Position numbers and translations under genes: made by a program. From the NCBI RefSeq assembly GCF_041431415.1, contig NZ_CP107845.1, positions 4,154,001 through 4,218,000 of the forward strand: a stretch of 64,000 nucleotides of DNA, read 5' to 3'. The notes beneath the pieces were generated by a model. It was not told the DNA's origin. It ran no database searches and saw nothing but the letters and a program-made list of their open reading frames with translations. Shown here one piece after another: positions 8,799-17,498 of the stretch; position 1 is the stretch's first letter, and every line of letters starts with the position of its first letter. Source of the DNA: Streptomyces sp. NBC_00513 (GTDB lineage: Bacteria; Actinomycetota; Actinomycetes; Streptomycetales; Streptomycetaceae).

Positions 8799-9253
8799 GA
8801 GCGGTGTCGGCCTCCCCAACCGGTCCTGCAAAGTCGGGTGAGTCTAACCGGTCGGGTTTGGACACTCACCTGCCCTTTAGGGACCAATGACCCGGCGTTC
8901 CGGGTCCTTTGCCGCCCTGTGGCGGGGCGGGGGAGGCGCAGGATGGGGGACGAGCCCACCGGTTCTGGCAGGAAATCGGTGGGTGAGGGACAGGACCTCA
9001 CTGCGGGGTCCGAGCCGCGGGCTTCCCCCTGACCGCGGTACGGACCGGCAGGTTCCGTCCTCATCGGGGGGAGTGGCTTGTCCCCCCGATGCCACTTCCC
9101 GCGTCCCGACGTCGAAGGTCCCGACCCCCGGTCGGGGCCTTCTTCGTGTGCGGCCCGCGCGCCGGACGGTTCGCGGGTCGTTCGCGGGTCGCTCGCCGGA
9201 CCGCGCGGTCTGCCCGCCGGACTGTTCGAGCCGACGGTTCGAATCCGGTGCGG
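8799..9253. other. Intergenic region with two stem-loops, no gene seen
   Basis: No convincing coding sequence is visible. At 9062-9091 there is a perfect 10-bp stem (CATCGGGGGG / CCCCCCGATG) whose loop sequence AGTGGC can alternatively pair with GCCACT at 9091-9096. At 9117-9139 a second stem (GGTCCCGACC / GGTCGGGGCC, one G-T pair) is followed on the plus strand by TTCTTCG and may be a terminator. Confidence 0.5.
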
Positions 9254-9541
9254 CTATTCGATACCGCCGGCGAGGTCGGTGATGGGCTGTACGGGCGCGA
9301 TCACGGGCGCGAGGTCGTTGGGGAGGTCCATCAGTCGGTTGAGCTGGTTCAGGTCGTTGAGCTTGGCGCCGATCTCCTTCACGGATCCGGGCGTCGCCCC
9401 GCGCGGCATGCCCGGGGCCGCCGTCGGCAGGTCCGGGAGGGTGAGCGGGGCGATCGGCGCGGCGGAGGCGGCGGGAGCGGCGAGGCCCGCGGCGGCCCCC
9501 GCGAGGGCGAAGGCGGCGAGGATGCGCTGGGTCTTGGTCAT
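9254..9541 (-). CDS. Small secreted protein, unknown function
   Basis: The 95-residue product has a clear Sec signal peptide (MTKTQ, then an Ala/Leu/Gly core ending in APAASA, cleavage probably near residue 27). A mature part of about 68 residues is rich in Leu, Pro, Asn and Asp and lacks cysteines. The repeated LNDLNQLNRLMDLPNDL pattern could form an amphipathic helix. The ATG was chosen because the open frame upstream runs into tRNA-Ser. I recognise no domain. Confidence 0.65.
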   Translation of the reverse strand: MTKTQRILAAFALAGAAAGLAAPAASAAPIAPLTLPDLPTAAPGMPRGATPGSVKEIGAKLNDLNQLNRLMDLPNDLAPVIAPVQPITDLAGGIE

Positions 9542-9660
9542 GCCGTGACAACGGTCGAGGGGGCGGCCGGTCACGCGCCTGTCCCCCGGAGGGCCCCGGA
9601 AGCCGAGAGTCCGGGGAGCCGTGAGGGCCCCGGAAGCGTCGAGGCCCGGGGAAAAGCCGA

Positions 9661-9688
9661 GAGCCCCGACCCTTGCGGGGCGGGGCTC
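9661..9688 (-). terminator. Terminator of tRNA-Ser(CGA)
   Basis: A GAGCCCCG / CGGGGCTC stem with an additional inner CCC/GGG pairing is followed on the minus strand by TCTCGGCTTTTCC, just downstream of the tRNA 3' end. Confidence 0.8.
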
Positions 9689-9698
9689 TCGATCAGAG

Positions 9699-9785
9699 CG
9701 GTAGCGGTGGGATTTGAACCCACGGATAGCTTGCACCATCACACGCTTTCGAGGCGTGCTCCTTCGGCCGCTCGGACACGCTACC
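9699..9785 (-). tRNA. tRNA-Ser(CGA)
   Basis: The minus strand folds as a class II tRNA. The acceptor GGTAGCG pairs with CGCTACC. The anticodon arm is CACGC-CTCGAAA-GCGTG with anticodon CGA. There is a long variable arm, and the T arm contains GGTTCAAATCC. The discriminator base is G and CCA is not encoded. It reads the serine codon UCG. Confidence 0.95.
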
Positions 9786-9853
9786 GAGAGAGAGCTTAGC
9801 CCAAAGTGCGCCGTGCTCTGAAATCCGTGTCGGGGCGACCCTCGTCACAGCGG

Positions 9854-10348
9854 TCACAGGTCGCGGAAGAAGTCCTTCAGCTGCCGGGCGCACTCGTCCG
9901 CGAGCACCCCGCGGACCACCTCCGGCCGGTGGTTGAGCCGGCGGTCCCGTACGAGGTCCCACAGCGATCCCGCGGCGCCCGCCTTCTCGTCGTCCGCGCC
10001 GTACACGACCCGGGCCACCCGGGACTGCACGAGGGCGCCCGCGCACATCACGCACGGCTCCAGGGTGACGACGAGGGTGCATCCCGGGAGTCGCCATTCC
10101 CCGAGGGCGGCCGCCGCACGGCGCAGTGCCAGCACCTCGGCGTGCGCCGTGGGGTCGCCGGCGGCCTCGCGTTCGTTGTGCCCGGTGGACAGGACCTCGC
10201 CCGCCGGGCCGAGCACGACGGCGCCGACCGGCACGTCGCCGGCCGGCACCGCCAGGGCGGCTTCCCGGAGCGCCAGGCGCATGGAGTCCCGCCAGGGGTC
10301 CCGTACGGGGTCGGGACCGGGGTGGTGCGTGTCGTGCTCGTCGATCAC
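9854..10348 (-). CDS. tadA: tRNA-specific adenosine deaminase TadA
   Basis: This zinc deaminase of the CDA fold has the HAE motif (His69, Glu71) and PCVMC (Cys99, Cys102) that bind zinc and activate water. It converts A34 to inosine in the tRNA-Arg(ACG) anticodon. I chose the GTG that overlaps the upstream stop as TAGTG, with GGAGG about 10 nt before it, giving 164 residues. A downstream ATG at residue 23 would give about 142 residues, closer to the usual family length, so the true start is uncertain. It is translationally coupled to the upstream TadA-associated protein gene. Confidence 0.92.
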   Translation of the reverse strand: MIDEHDTHHPGPDPVRDPWRDSMRLALREAALAVPAGDVPVGAVVLGPAGEVLSTGHNEREAAGDPTAHAEVLALRRAAAALGEWRLPGCTLVVTLEPCVMCAGALVQSRVARVVYGADDEKAGAAGSLWDLVRDRRLNHRPEVVRGVLADECARQLKDFFRDL

Positions 10349-10896
10349 TAGCGCACGGCCTCCAGGACCTCGGTGGCGCCGAGGGATTCGGCGATCTCCG
10401 AGAGGGCGTCGCCCTCCAGGGCGGTCAGTTGCTTGGGGCTGACGCCGAGGTCGTTCAGCAGCCCGAGGTCGCCGAACGGGCCGGCGGGCAACGGCTCGGC
10501 GCCGGTCCCGAGCGCGGAGGCGGCGGCGTCGTCCTCGTCGGCGAAGGCGGTGACGCTCTCCTCCTCGCCGTCCTCGGTGCCGTCCAGGTCGAGTTCGTCG
10601 AGTTCGTCGTCCTCCTCTTCGCTGCCCAGCAGCTCTTTGGTCAGCATCGAGCCGTAGGAGCTGCGGCCGGCTACGGAGGCGTTGGACACGAAGTACCGAG
10701 GGTCTTCCTCGCCGTCCAGGCGCATGACGCCGAACCAGGCGTCCTCCTGCTCGATGAGGGCGACCACCGGCTCGTCGTCGACGGCGGCGGAACGGGCGAG
10801 ATCGATCAGATCGGTCAGGGACTCGACGTCGTCGAGTTCCAGGTCGCTCGCTTCCCACCCATCTTCGGTGCGCGCGAGCAGTGCGGCGAAATACAC
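10348..10896 (-). CDS. TadA-associated actinobacterial protein
   Basis: The 182-residue acidic protein (VYFAALLARTEDGW start) matches the actinobacterial family named for its constant position next to tadA. The C-terminal half is rich in Asp/Glu (SEEEDDELDELDLDG) and looks disordered until a final helical segment. I chose the GTG with GGGAGAG 5 nt upstream over an ATG 21 bp earlier that lacks a ribosome-binding site. The stop overlaps the tadA GTG. A role in controlling or assisting TadA is inferred only from conserved linkage. Confidence 0.85.
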   Translation of the reverse strand: MYFAALLARTEDGWEASDLELDDVESLTDLIDLARSAAVDDEPVVALIEQEDAWFGVMRLDGEEDPRYFVSNASVAGRSSYGSMLTKELLGSEEEDDELDELDLDGTEDGEEESVTAFADEDDAAASALGTGAEPLPAGPFGDLGLLNDLGVSPKQLTALEGDALSEIAESLGATEVLEAVR

Positions 10897-11227
10897 CGTG
10901 ACTCTCCCACTGGTCATAGGCGTGCCGGTTGGAGGTCCCCCCGGCCGGAGGATGGGGTGAAACGGTCGTGCTGCTCACCGCTTCGTGCCCCGCCCAATCG
11001 GCATCGTGGCAGAAACAGCGGCTTTGCGAGAGGTCTTCCGCCGTGTCGCGCCGGGGCGCCGCCGCCGGGGGGACGGGTCTGAGGGGCCCGCGAAGGCCGA
11101 GGCGCCATTCCCCCGAGGGGCGTTGCCCCGGGGCCGCGCGGCTCAAACTCCGACGGGGCCGAACGGCCCCGGAAGCCGGGCGGATCACCGGGCGAGCCGG
11201 GTGGATCATCCGAGGAGCCGGAGCGGA
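10897..11227. other. Intergenic region, no gene or clear signal seen
   Basis: About 330 bp of very GC-rich sequence without a plausible gene. Several short GC hairpins are present (around 11090-11150), but none has a T run or convincing regulatory architecture. The tadA-operon promoter is expected near its right side. Confidence 0.4.
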
Positions 11228-11410
11228 TCACCAGCGGAAGGTGCGCATCCGCATCTGTTGGCGCATGCGGGCGGCGCGGGCGCGGCGCGGTTGGACGCGG
11301 TCGCGCAGTTCGCGGGCCTCGTTCAGGTCCCGTAGGAACTGGGCGCGCCGCGCTCTGCGCTGCGCCGCCGTTTCCTCTTCGCTGTCCACGCTCGGCTCTG
11401 TTTCTGGCAT
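11228..11410 (-). CDS. Small basic Arg-rich protein, unknown function
   Basis: The 60-residue product has an acidic N-terminus (PETEPSVDSEEE) and a strongly basic, helical remainder with about 15 arginines (RRARRAQFLRDLNEARELRDR). It starts at ATG with a GGGGTGATGG stretch upstream. No domain is recognised. The charge pattern would suit RNA or nucleoid binding, but this is only inference. Confidence 0.55.
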   Translation of the reverse strand: MPETEPSVDSEEETAAQRRARRAQFLRDLNEARELRDRVQPRRARAARMRQQMRMRTFRW

Positions 11411-11512
11411 GGGCCATCACCCCGGCTGCTGGTCCGGTCGTCCTCGCCCCCCGAACCCACCTTCCCCCGGACCGCCCGATTGATGCCACCCCCGCGCCAG
11501 GGTTCTCGCAGC

Positions 11513-12460
11513 TCAGGCGTCTTCCGTCCGTGTCGGCACCACCGCGACCGGGCCGTGCGCGTGGTGGAGCACGGCGTGCGCGACCGAGCCGATCATGAGC
11601 GGGCCCACGTTCCGGGTGGGGTGGTGGCGGCCGACCACGACGAGCGCGGCCGAGCGGGACGCGGCGACGAGCCGGCCCGCCGCCTCGCCGGGCACGGCGG
11701 CCTGTTCGACGGGCACGTGCGGGTGGCGGGCCCGGAACGGGGCCAGCCGCTGCGTCTGGGAGCGGAGCATCTCCCGCTCGGCCGGCACCCCGTCGCCGCC
11801 GTCCGCCAGCCCTTCCGGCGGGATCACCGCGAAGGGGCTGTCGACGCCGATCATCGTCGAGGGCGGGACGGCGTACGCGGAGACCACCTGGACGGCGGTC
11901 CCCCGCACGGCGGCCTCCTCGAAGGCGAAGGCCAGCACGTCGTCGGGGGTCTCCGCCGCGTGCAGCCCGACCACCACCCGCCCGGCCGACTCCTCCCCGG
12001 AGGCCTCCACGACGCGCCCGGCGTGCGGGATCACGACCACCGGGCAGGTCGTGGTGGAGGCGACGGCGCGGCTGTTCGAGCCGAGCAGCAGGGCGGCGAA
12101 ACCGCCGCGTCCGCGGGATCCCATCACCAGCATCCGGGGGTCGCACTCGGCGCCGATGACCCGCAGCGCCTCGGGCACGGACCCTTCCAGGGCCTCGTAG
12201 CGGACCTCGGCGGGCAGTTCGGGGGCGCGCGCGAGGAGGTCCCGTACGTGCTCGCTCACCGGGTCGGTGTACTGCTCCGGCTCGGACGCGGAGTGCAGGG
12301 CGGAGCGCCGGCCCGCGTACAACTGGGCGCTGTCGGGCAGGACGTGCGCGACCATGAGCCCGCCGCCGTGCAGGAGCGCGGAGGTCCGGGCCCACTCCAG
12401 CGCCTTGAGACTGTGTTCCGATCCGTCCACGGCCGCGATGACGAGGGAGGTGCTCATCAA
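11513..12460 (-). CDS. Universal stress protein, two tandem Usp domains
   Basis: The 315-residue protein consists of two Usp domains. Domain 1 (about 1-150) carries the nucleotide-binding G-x2-G-x9-G(S) motif as GSRGRGGFAALLLGSNS. Domain 2 (about 165-310) has the corresponding GRHHPTRNVGPLMIGSVA. Each begins with the typical beta strand/Asp (VIAAVDGSEHS, VVVGLHAAETP). Tandem Usp proteins bind ATP and accumulate under stress. It is divergent from upp. Confidence 0.9.
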   Translation of the reverse strand: MMSTSLVIAAVDGSEHSLKALEWARTSALLHGGGLMVAHVLPDSAQLYAGRRSALHSASEPEQYTDPVSEHVRDLLARAPELPAEVRYEALEGSVPEALRVIGAECDPRMLVMGSRGRGGFAALLLGSNSRAVASTTTCPVVVIPHAGRVVEASGEESAGRVVVGLHAAETPDDVLAFAFEEAAVRGTAVQVVSAYAVPPSTMIGVDSPFAVIPPEGLADGGDGVPAEREMLRSQTQRLAPFRARHPHVPVEQAAVPGEAAGRLVAASRSAALVVVGRHHPTRNVGPLMIGSVAHAVLHHAHGPVAVVPTRTEDA

Positions 12461-12643
12461 CCAAGGGTGCTGGGCGTCCGGGCGGGCCGCATCTCCGCGT
12501 GTCGCGGGCCCGTGGGCGGCTTCGGACGCGGAGGGGTCGTGTCACCGCGTAGCCTTTTGCGTGTGGGTCGCACACCGCGGCCGTTTTCGCAGGTCGCAGG
12601 TCGAAACCCGGCAGCTGGCGGCAGCTGAGTCTTGGAGGATGTT

Positions 12644-13279
12644 GTGCGTTTGCAGGTCGTCGATCACCCGTTGGTCGCGCACAAGCTCACCACCCTGCGC
12701 GACAAGCGCACCGACTCCCCCACCTTCCGTCGGCTCGCCGACGAGCTGGTGACCCTCCTCGCGTACGAGGCCACGCGTGACGTGCGGACCGAGCAGGCCG
12801 ACATCGAGACCCCGGTCGGCCCGACCACCGGCGTCAAGCTGTCGCACCCGCGTCCGCTGGTCGTGCCGATCCTGCGCGCCGGTCTCGGCATGCTGGACGG
12901 CATGGTGCGGCTGCTGCCGACGGCCGAGGTGGGCTTCCTGGGCATGGTCCGCAACGAGGAGACCCTGGAGGCCTCCACGTACGCGACGCGCATGCCGGAG
13001 GACCTCTCCGGACGCCAGGTGTACGTGGTCGACCCGATGCTGGCCACCGGCGGCACGCTGGTCGCGGCGATCCGGGAGCTCATCAAGCGCGGCGCCGACG
13101 ACGTGACCGCCGTGGTGTTGTTGGCCGCGCCCGAAGGCGTCGAGATCATGGAGCGCGAGCTTGCGGGCACGCCGGTGACGGTGGTGACGGCCGCCGTGGA
13201 CGAGCGGCTCAACGAGAACGGCTACATCGTGCCGGGCCTGGGCGACGCGGGCGACCGCATGTACGGCTCCGCCGAATAA
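12644..13279 (+). CDS. upp: Uracil phosphoribosyltransferase
   Basis: This 211-residue type I PRTase converts uracil and PRPP to UMP in pyrimidine salvage. The PRPP-binding loop DPMLATGGT is at residues 130-138, and the uracil-binding C-terminus [15 protein letters not shown] is present. The GTG start has GGAGG 5 nt upstream. The length and sequence are typical of actinobacterial Upp. It appears monocistronic. Confidence 0.97.
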   Translation: MRLQVVDHPLVAHKLTTLRDKRTDSPTFRRLADELVTLLAYEATRDVRTEQADIETPVGPTTGVKLSHPRPLVVPILRAGLGMLDGMVRLLPTAEVGFLGMVRNEETLEASTYATRMPEDLSGRQVYVVDPMLATGGTLVAAIRELIKRGADDVTAVVLLAAPEGVEIMERELAGTPVTVVTAAVDERLNENGYIVPGLGDAGDRMYGSAE

Positions 13280-13313
13280 GTCACGGTCAGGTCCGCCGGG
13301 TGGGCCCGGCGGA

Positions 13314-13979
13314 TCAGCACGTCTTGGCGGGCGCGGGTACGGGGTGGGCCAGTGTGGCCAGCGCCTTGTCCGCGTCCGCCTTCGTGTTCAGTTCCTTGAA
13401 GGTGTTGCCGAGGATCAGGTCGATGTCCGTGCCCTCACGGGTGTCGTTCTGCAGGGTGACGCCGGTCAGCTGGGTGCCGAGTACGGAGTACGCAGCCTTG
13501 TCGGTGGTGGGGGCGCCCAGCAGTATGCCGATGCCGGGGACCTTCTTGTCGAAGGCGGCGGGCGCGTTGCCTACCTGGCCGATGGTGAAGCCGCGTTTCT
13601 TCAGCTCGTCGCCGACCAGTTTGGCGAGGCCCGCGCGCGGGGTCGCGTTGTAGACGTTGACCGTGATCTCTGCGGGCTTGGGGAGGGTGACCGCGGCGGC
13701 CGGGGTCGCGGGGCGCGCGGAGACGGCCGAGGCCGGTCCGGCCTTGCTCGGGGAGCCGGTCGGACAGTCCTTGCCCGCCGCGACCGTCTTCTTGCCGCCG
13801 TTGCCTCGGAACACGTCGATGAGCTGCAAAGCCCCGTAACCGAGCAGGGCCAGTGCGAGGACGGATCCGAGCAGGGCGAACACGATCCGGCGGCGTCGCC
13901 GGGGTCGGCTCATGCGGGGGTAGGCAGCTCCCGTTACGCGGTACTTTCCGCCCATGCCGGGGGGTGTGAGCATGCTCAT
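13314..13979 (-). CDS. Membrane-anchored LytR C-terminal (LytR_C) domain protein
   Basis: The 221-residue protein starts MSMLTPPG. It has a basic stretch and one TM helix at about residues 33-52 (IVFALLGSVLALALLGYGAL), a Pro/Ala-rich linker, and a C-terminal LytR_C domain (VNVYNATPRAGLAKLVGDELKKRGF to the end). LytR_C domains occur behind LCP phosphotransferases or alone, in cell-envelope proteins; this one has no LCP domain. Two Met codons (positions 1 and 3) are possible starts. Confidence 0.85.
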   Translation of the reverse strand: MSMLTPPGMGGKYRVTGAAYPRMSRPRRRRRIVFALLGSVLALALLGYGALQLIDVFRGNGGKKTVAAGKDCPTGSPSKAGPASAVSARPATPAAAVTLPKPAEITVNVYNATPRAGLAKLVGDELKKRGFTIGQVGNAPAAFDKKVPGIGILLGAPTTDKAAYSVLGTQLTGVTLQNDTREGTDIDLILGNTFKELNTKADADKALATLAHPVPAPAKTC

Positions 13980-14058
13980 GGGCGCAGCGTAGTGCCGTAC
14001 CGGAACGATGCCTACTAAATGATCTGTTGATCGGGTAAGGCAGACCCGAAAGGCGCAA

Positions 14059-14355
14059 TCAGTCCATCTCAAGGACGCGTGCATGCAGCACTTGGCGCTG
14101 CTGGAGCGCCGCGCGCACGGCGCGGTGCAGCCCGTCCTCCAGGTACAGGTCGCCCTGCCACTTCACGACGTGCGCGAAGAGGTCGCCGTAGAACGTGGAG
14201 TCCTCGGCGAGCAGGGTTTCGAGGTCGAGCTGCCCCTTGGTGGTCACGAGCTGGTCGAGCCGGACCGGGCGCGGGGCTACGTCCGCCCACTGCCGGGTGG
14301 TTTCCCTGCCGTGGTCGGGGTACGGCCGGCCGCTTCCGATGCGCTTGAAGATCAC
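14059..14355 (-). CDS. Conserved-looking small protein, possibly VapB-like
   Basis: The 98-residue product (IFKRIGSGRPYPDHG start) lies between the LytR_C gene and the HerA-like gene. The text RQWADVAPRPVRLDQLVTTK followed by LETLLAEDSTFYGDLFAHVVKWQ is very familiar in streptomycetes. I recall such proteins being annotated as VapB-type antitoxins, but no VapC toxin gene is adjacent, so that label should be treated as weak. The region LEDGLHRAVRAALQQRQVLHARV resembles a ParB/Srx-like fold more than an AbrB-like antitoxin. The start is GTG. Confidence 0.65.
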   Translation of the reverse strand: MIFKRIGSGRPYPDHGRETTRQWADVAPRPVRLDQLVTTKGQLDLETLLAEDSTFYGDLFAHVVKWQGDLYLEDGLHRAVRAALQQRQVLHARVLEMD

Positions 14356-14443
14356 ACGGAAAGCCTACCGGGCCGGTGCCTGCGGGCGCAGCCTCGCTGC
14401 GTGGGTGCAAAGGTGACAGGCAGGGCTATTTCGGGAGTGAATC

Positions 14444-16024
14444 ATGAGTGAGAGCACCGACCCCGCGTCTCCGGCCGACCGGATCGCGGCCGGGTACGCC
14501 TTCACCGGACCCGCGCTGGACCTGGGTGCCCTGCTGTGGGACGGGCGGTGCCTGCCGGACCGCCAGATCCGCGTTCCGCTGTCGATGCTGAACCGGCACG
14601 GGCTGGTCGCGGGGGCCACCGGCACCGGGAAGACGAAGACCCTCCAGCTGATCGCCGAGCAGTTGTCGGCGAACGGCGTGCCGGTGTTCCTCGCCGACAT
14701 CAAGGGTGATGTCTCGGGCATCTCGGCGCCCGGCGTGGACAACGAGAAGGTCCGGGAGCGCGCCGCGGACGTGGCCCAGGACTGGTCGGCCACGGCCTGC
14801 CCGGCCGAGTTCTATTCCCTGGGCGGCATCGGCACCGGCATCCCCGTGCGGGCCACGGTGACCGCTTTCGGTCCGGTGCTCCTGTCGAAGGTGCTCCAGC
14901 TCAATCAGACCCAGGAGCAGTCATTGGGGCTGATCTTCCACTACGCCGATTCCAAGGGCCTGGAACTGATCGACCTGAAGGACCTGCGGGCGGTGGTGGC
15001 CTTCCTCGTGTCCGACAAGGGAAAGGCCGAGCTCAAGGGCATCGGCGGACTTTCCACGGTCACCGCCGGGGTGATTCTCCGGGCCCTCACCGCATTCGAA
15101 CAGCAGGGTGCGTCGGAGTTCTTCGGAGAACCCGAATTCGACTCCTCGGAATTCCTTCGGACGGCCGCCGACGGGCGCGGTCTGGTCTCGGTGCTGGAAC
15201 TCCCGGCGGTCCAGGACAAGCCGCAGCTGTTCTCCACCTTCCTGATGTGGCTGCTCGCCGATCTCTACACCGACCTGCCGGAAGTCGGCGATCTCGATCG
15301 GCCGAAACTCGTCTTCTTCTTCGACGAGGCGCACCTGCTCTTCAACGGCGCCTCCAAGGCGTTCCTGGAGTCCATCACCCAGACCGTGCGGCTCATCCGC
15401 TCGAAGGGCATCGGGGTCTTCTTCGTGACCCAGACGCCGAAGGACGTGCCGGCCGACGTGTTGGCGCAGCTCGGCAACCGGGTGCAGCACGCGTTGCGCG
15501 CGTTCACCCCGGACGACGCGAAGGCGCTCAAGGCGACGGTGAAGACCTTCCCGAACTCCCCCTACGACCTGGAGGAACTCCTCACCGGTCTGGGCACCGG
15601 CGAGGCGGTGATCACCGTGCTCAGCGAGAACGGCGCCCCCACTCCCGTCGCCGCGACCCGGCTGCGTGCCCCGCAGTCGCTGATGGGGCCCGTGGACGCG
15701 GCGACCCTGGACGGGGCCGTGAAGGCCTCGCTGCTCTACTCCCGTTACGCGGAGCCGATCGACCGCGAGTCGGCGTACGAGAAGATCAGCGCGGAGCAGG
15801 CGGCCGCCGAGGCCGAGGCGGAGGCGGCCGCCGCGGCGGCGGAGGCGGAGAAGGAGGCCAAGCAGGCGGAGAAGGCGGCCCGCAGCGCCCCCAAGCCCGA
15901 TCCCTCGCTGGCCCAACAGGTCGTGGGCAGCGGCATGTTCCGTTCGCTGGCCCGCTCGATCGGCACCCAGCTGGGCCGCGAGATCTCCCGGTCCCTCTTC
16001 GGCACGGCCCGCCGGCGCAAGTAG
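14444..16024 (+). CDS. HerA-like (DUF853) ATPase
   Basis: This 526-residue P-loop ATPase of the HerA/FtsK superfamily has Walker A GATGTGKT (residues 57-64), Walker B VFFFDEAHLL near residue 290, and the VTQTPKDVP segment typical of the DUF853 family. The C-terminal 80 residues are an Ala/Glu/Lys-rich coiled-coil-like arm ending in a short Arg-rich helix. GGGAGTG lies 4 nt before the ATG. HerA proteins act with NurA nucleases or in anti-phage systems, but no NurA or Sir2 gene is adjacent here. A housekeeping DNA-translocation role is the default guess. Confidence 0.88.
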   Translation: MSESTDPASPADRIAAGYAFTGPALDLGALLWDGRCLPDRQIRVPLSMLNRHGLVAGATGTGKTKTLQLIAEQLSANGVPVFLADIKGDVSGISAPGVDNEKVRERAADVAQDWSATACPAEFYSLGGIGTGIPVRATVTAFGPVLLSKVLQLNQTQEQSLGLIFHYADSKGLELIDLKDLRAVVAFLVSDKGKAELKGIGGLSTVTAGVILRALTAFEQQGASEFFGEPEFDSSEFLRTAADGRGLVSVLELPAVQDKPQLFSTFLMWLLADLYTDLPEVGDLDRPKLVFFFDEAHLLFNGASKAFLESITQTVRLIRSKGIGVFFVTQTPKDVPADVLAQLGNRVQHALRAFTPDDAKALKATVKTFPNSPYDLEELLTGLGTGEAVITVLSENGAPTPVAATRLRAPQSLMGPVDAATLDGAVKASLLYSRYAEPIDRESAYEKISAEQAAAEAEAEAAAAAAEAEKEAKQAEKAARSAPKPDPSLAQQVVGSGMFRSLARSIGTQLGREISRSLFGTARRRK

Positions 16025-16115
16025 CCGGGGGCCCGGTCGGGGAGTGGAGGCGAGTCGAGGCGTATTCCAGCGAACCGGTTGCGGGACGCTTGGCGGGCGC
16101 TGACAGACTCGGGGC

Positions 16116-17048
16116 ATGCGGACCGAACTCACCGACACCACGTCCAGCAAGATCGACCGGGCTCTGCTCGATGCCCGGCGAGCCGTCGGCAGTCCCGCGA
16201 TGGGGCTGGTGCTGACGCTCGTCGTGGTCACCGACGAGGAGAACGCCTACGACGCGGTACGCGCGGCCTCCGAGGCCTCCCGCGAGCACCCGTGCCGCAT
16301 CATCGCGGTGATCAAGCGGAGCACGCGCGGCCCGCGCAAGCTCCCGCCGAGCCGTCTCGACGCCGAGCTGAGGGTCGGCACGGACGCCGGTTCGGGGGAG
16401 ATCGTGCTGCTGCGGCTGCACGGGGAACTCACCGACCAGGCCGGCTCGGTCGTCCTGCCGCTGCTGGTGCCGGACGCCCCGGTGGTGGCCTGGTGGCCGG
16501 CAGACGCGCCCGCCGACCCGGCCCGGGACCCGTTGGGCGCGCTGGCCCAGCGCAGGATCACCGACGCGCAGGCGGCGGTGGACCCGGTCGCCGTCCTGGC
16601 GGAGCGCGCGCGGTCCTACGCCCCCGGGGACACCGACCTGGCCTGGACGCGGCTGACCCCGTGGCGTTCGCTGTTGGCCGCCGCCCTGGACCAGAAGCCG
16701 CTGCCGGTGACGGGCGCGGCGGTGGAGAGCGAGGCGGACAACGCGAGCGCCGAGCTGCTGGCGCGCTGGCTGGAGGGCCGGCTGCGGGTGCCGGTGCGCC
16801 GGGTGGTCACGGACGGGCCGGTCATCACCCGCGTCGTGCTGGAGACCGGTGAGGGCGAGATACGGGTGGACCGGCCCGCGGGGGTGCTGGCCGGCCTGAT
16901 CCTGCCGGGGTGGCCGGACCGCAAGGTGGCGCTCAAGGTCCGCAGCCTCTCCGAGCTGATCGCGGAGGAGCTGCGGCGGCTCGACGCCGACGAGGTCTAC
17001 GCGTCGGCGCTGCGCGGGCGTCCGGCCCAGGCCTCGCTCTCGGCGTAG
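16116..17048 (+). CDS. OpcA-like G6PD assembly protein paralogue (no zwf neighbour)
   Basis: The 310-residue protein matches the OpcA family from end to end: start (LTDTTSSKIDRALLDARR), core (PLLVPDAPVVAWWP and DPLGALAQRRITDA), SYAPGDTDLAWTRLTPWRS, and the terminal LKVRSLSELIAEELRRLDADE. OpcA is required for assembly or activity of glucose-6-phosphate dehydrogenase in the oxidative pentose phosphate pathway and normally lies directly behind zwf. Here neither zwf nor tal, tkt or pgl is present, so this is an orphan copy. The 3' end overlaps the convergent cupin gene by about 50 bp. Confidence 0.88.
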   Translation: MRTELTDTTSSKIDRALLDARRAVGSPAMGLVLTLVVVTDEENAYDAVRAASEASREHPCRIIAVIKRSTRGPRKLPPSRLDAELRVGTDAGSGEIVLLRLHGELTDQAGSVVLPLLVPDAPVVAWWPADAPADPARDPLGALAQRRITDAQAAVDPVAVLAERARSYAPGDTDLAWTRLTPWRSLLAAALDQKPLPVTGAAVESEADNASAELLARWLEGRLRVPVRRVVTDGPVITRVVLETGEGEIRVDRPAGVLAGLILPGWPDRKVALKVRSLSELIAEELRRLDADEVYASALRGRPAQASLSA

Positions 17049-17482
17049 TGGTTGTCGTACACCGGCTGGCTGTCGATGATGTCCTGCACGGTGGCCTCGC
17101 CGGCGCGGACCCGGCCGAGCAGCCGGTAGTAGTCGAAGCGCGCCATGCCGGGGGTGAAGCCGACGAACACCTCGGCGGTCCGGCCGGCCGCCGGGGCGAA
17201 GGCGTGCTTCACGCCGGCCGGGACGCTGATGAAGTCGCCCTTGCCGAGGGTGTGGATCTCGTCGCCGACGAGGACGTCGAGCAGGCCGTCGGTGACGTGG
17301 AAGAACTCGGTGGCCTTGGTGTGGAAGTGCACCGGGGCGCCGGCCGCGCCGACCTCGAAACTCGCCGTGTTGCAGGTGAGTTCGGGGGTGTCGGTGAGGA
17401 GCGTGATGACGCTGCCCGGGCCGTCGGTGATGGTCTCGGCAGCGGCGGCGCGGGTGAGGTTCTCAGTCATGGTCATGATCAT
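16997..17482 (-). CDS. Cupin-domain protein
   Basis: The 161-residue single-domain cupin has motif 1 as HFHTKATEFFHVTDG (two His, one Glu and a third His as probable metal ligands), then GDFISVPAGVKHAFAP as motif 2. It resembles small quercetinase or mannose-6-phosphate-isomerase-like cupins of unknown substrate. I chose the ATG of MIMTMTEN; an upstream TTG would start inside a strong terminator hairpin. The 3' end runs about 50 bp into the convergent OpcA-like gene. Confidence 0.85.
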   Translation of the reverse strand: MIMTMTENLTRAAAAETITDGPGSVITLLTDTPELTCNTASFEVGAAGAPVHFHTKATEFFHVTDGLLDVLVGDEIHTLGKGDFISVPAGVKHAFAPAAGRTAEVFVGFTPGMARFDYYRLLGRVRAGEATVQDIIDSQPVYDNHYAESEAWAGRPRSADA

Positions 17483-17498
17483 AAACTGGGGGTCTGAC

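Noticed and set aside
9117..9139. Riboswitch in the 8.8-9.25 kb gap
   Set aside because: Only simple hairpins are visible and there is no conserved aptamer-like sequence or downstream plus-strand gene.
14059..14355. VapB antitoxin of a toxin-antitoxin pair
   Set aside because: No toxin gene is adjacent and the sequence does not look like a typical AbrB/RHH antitoxin, so only the uncertain family memory is noted.
14444..16024. HerA-based anti-phage system
   Set aside because: No NurA, Sir2 or DUF4297 partner is adjacent, and its sequence is that of the common chromosomal DUF853 ATPase.
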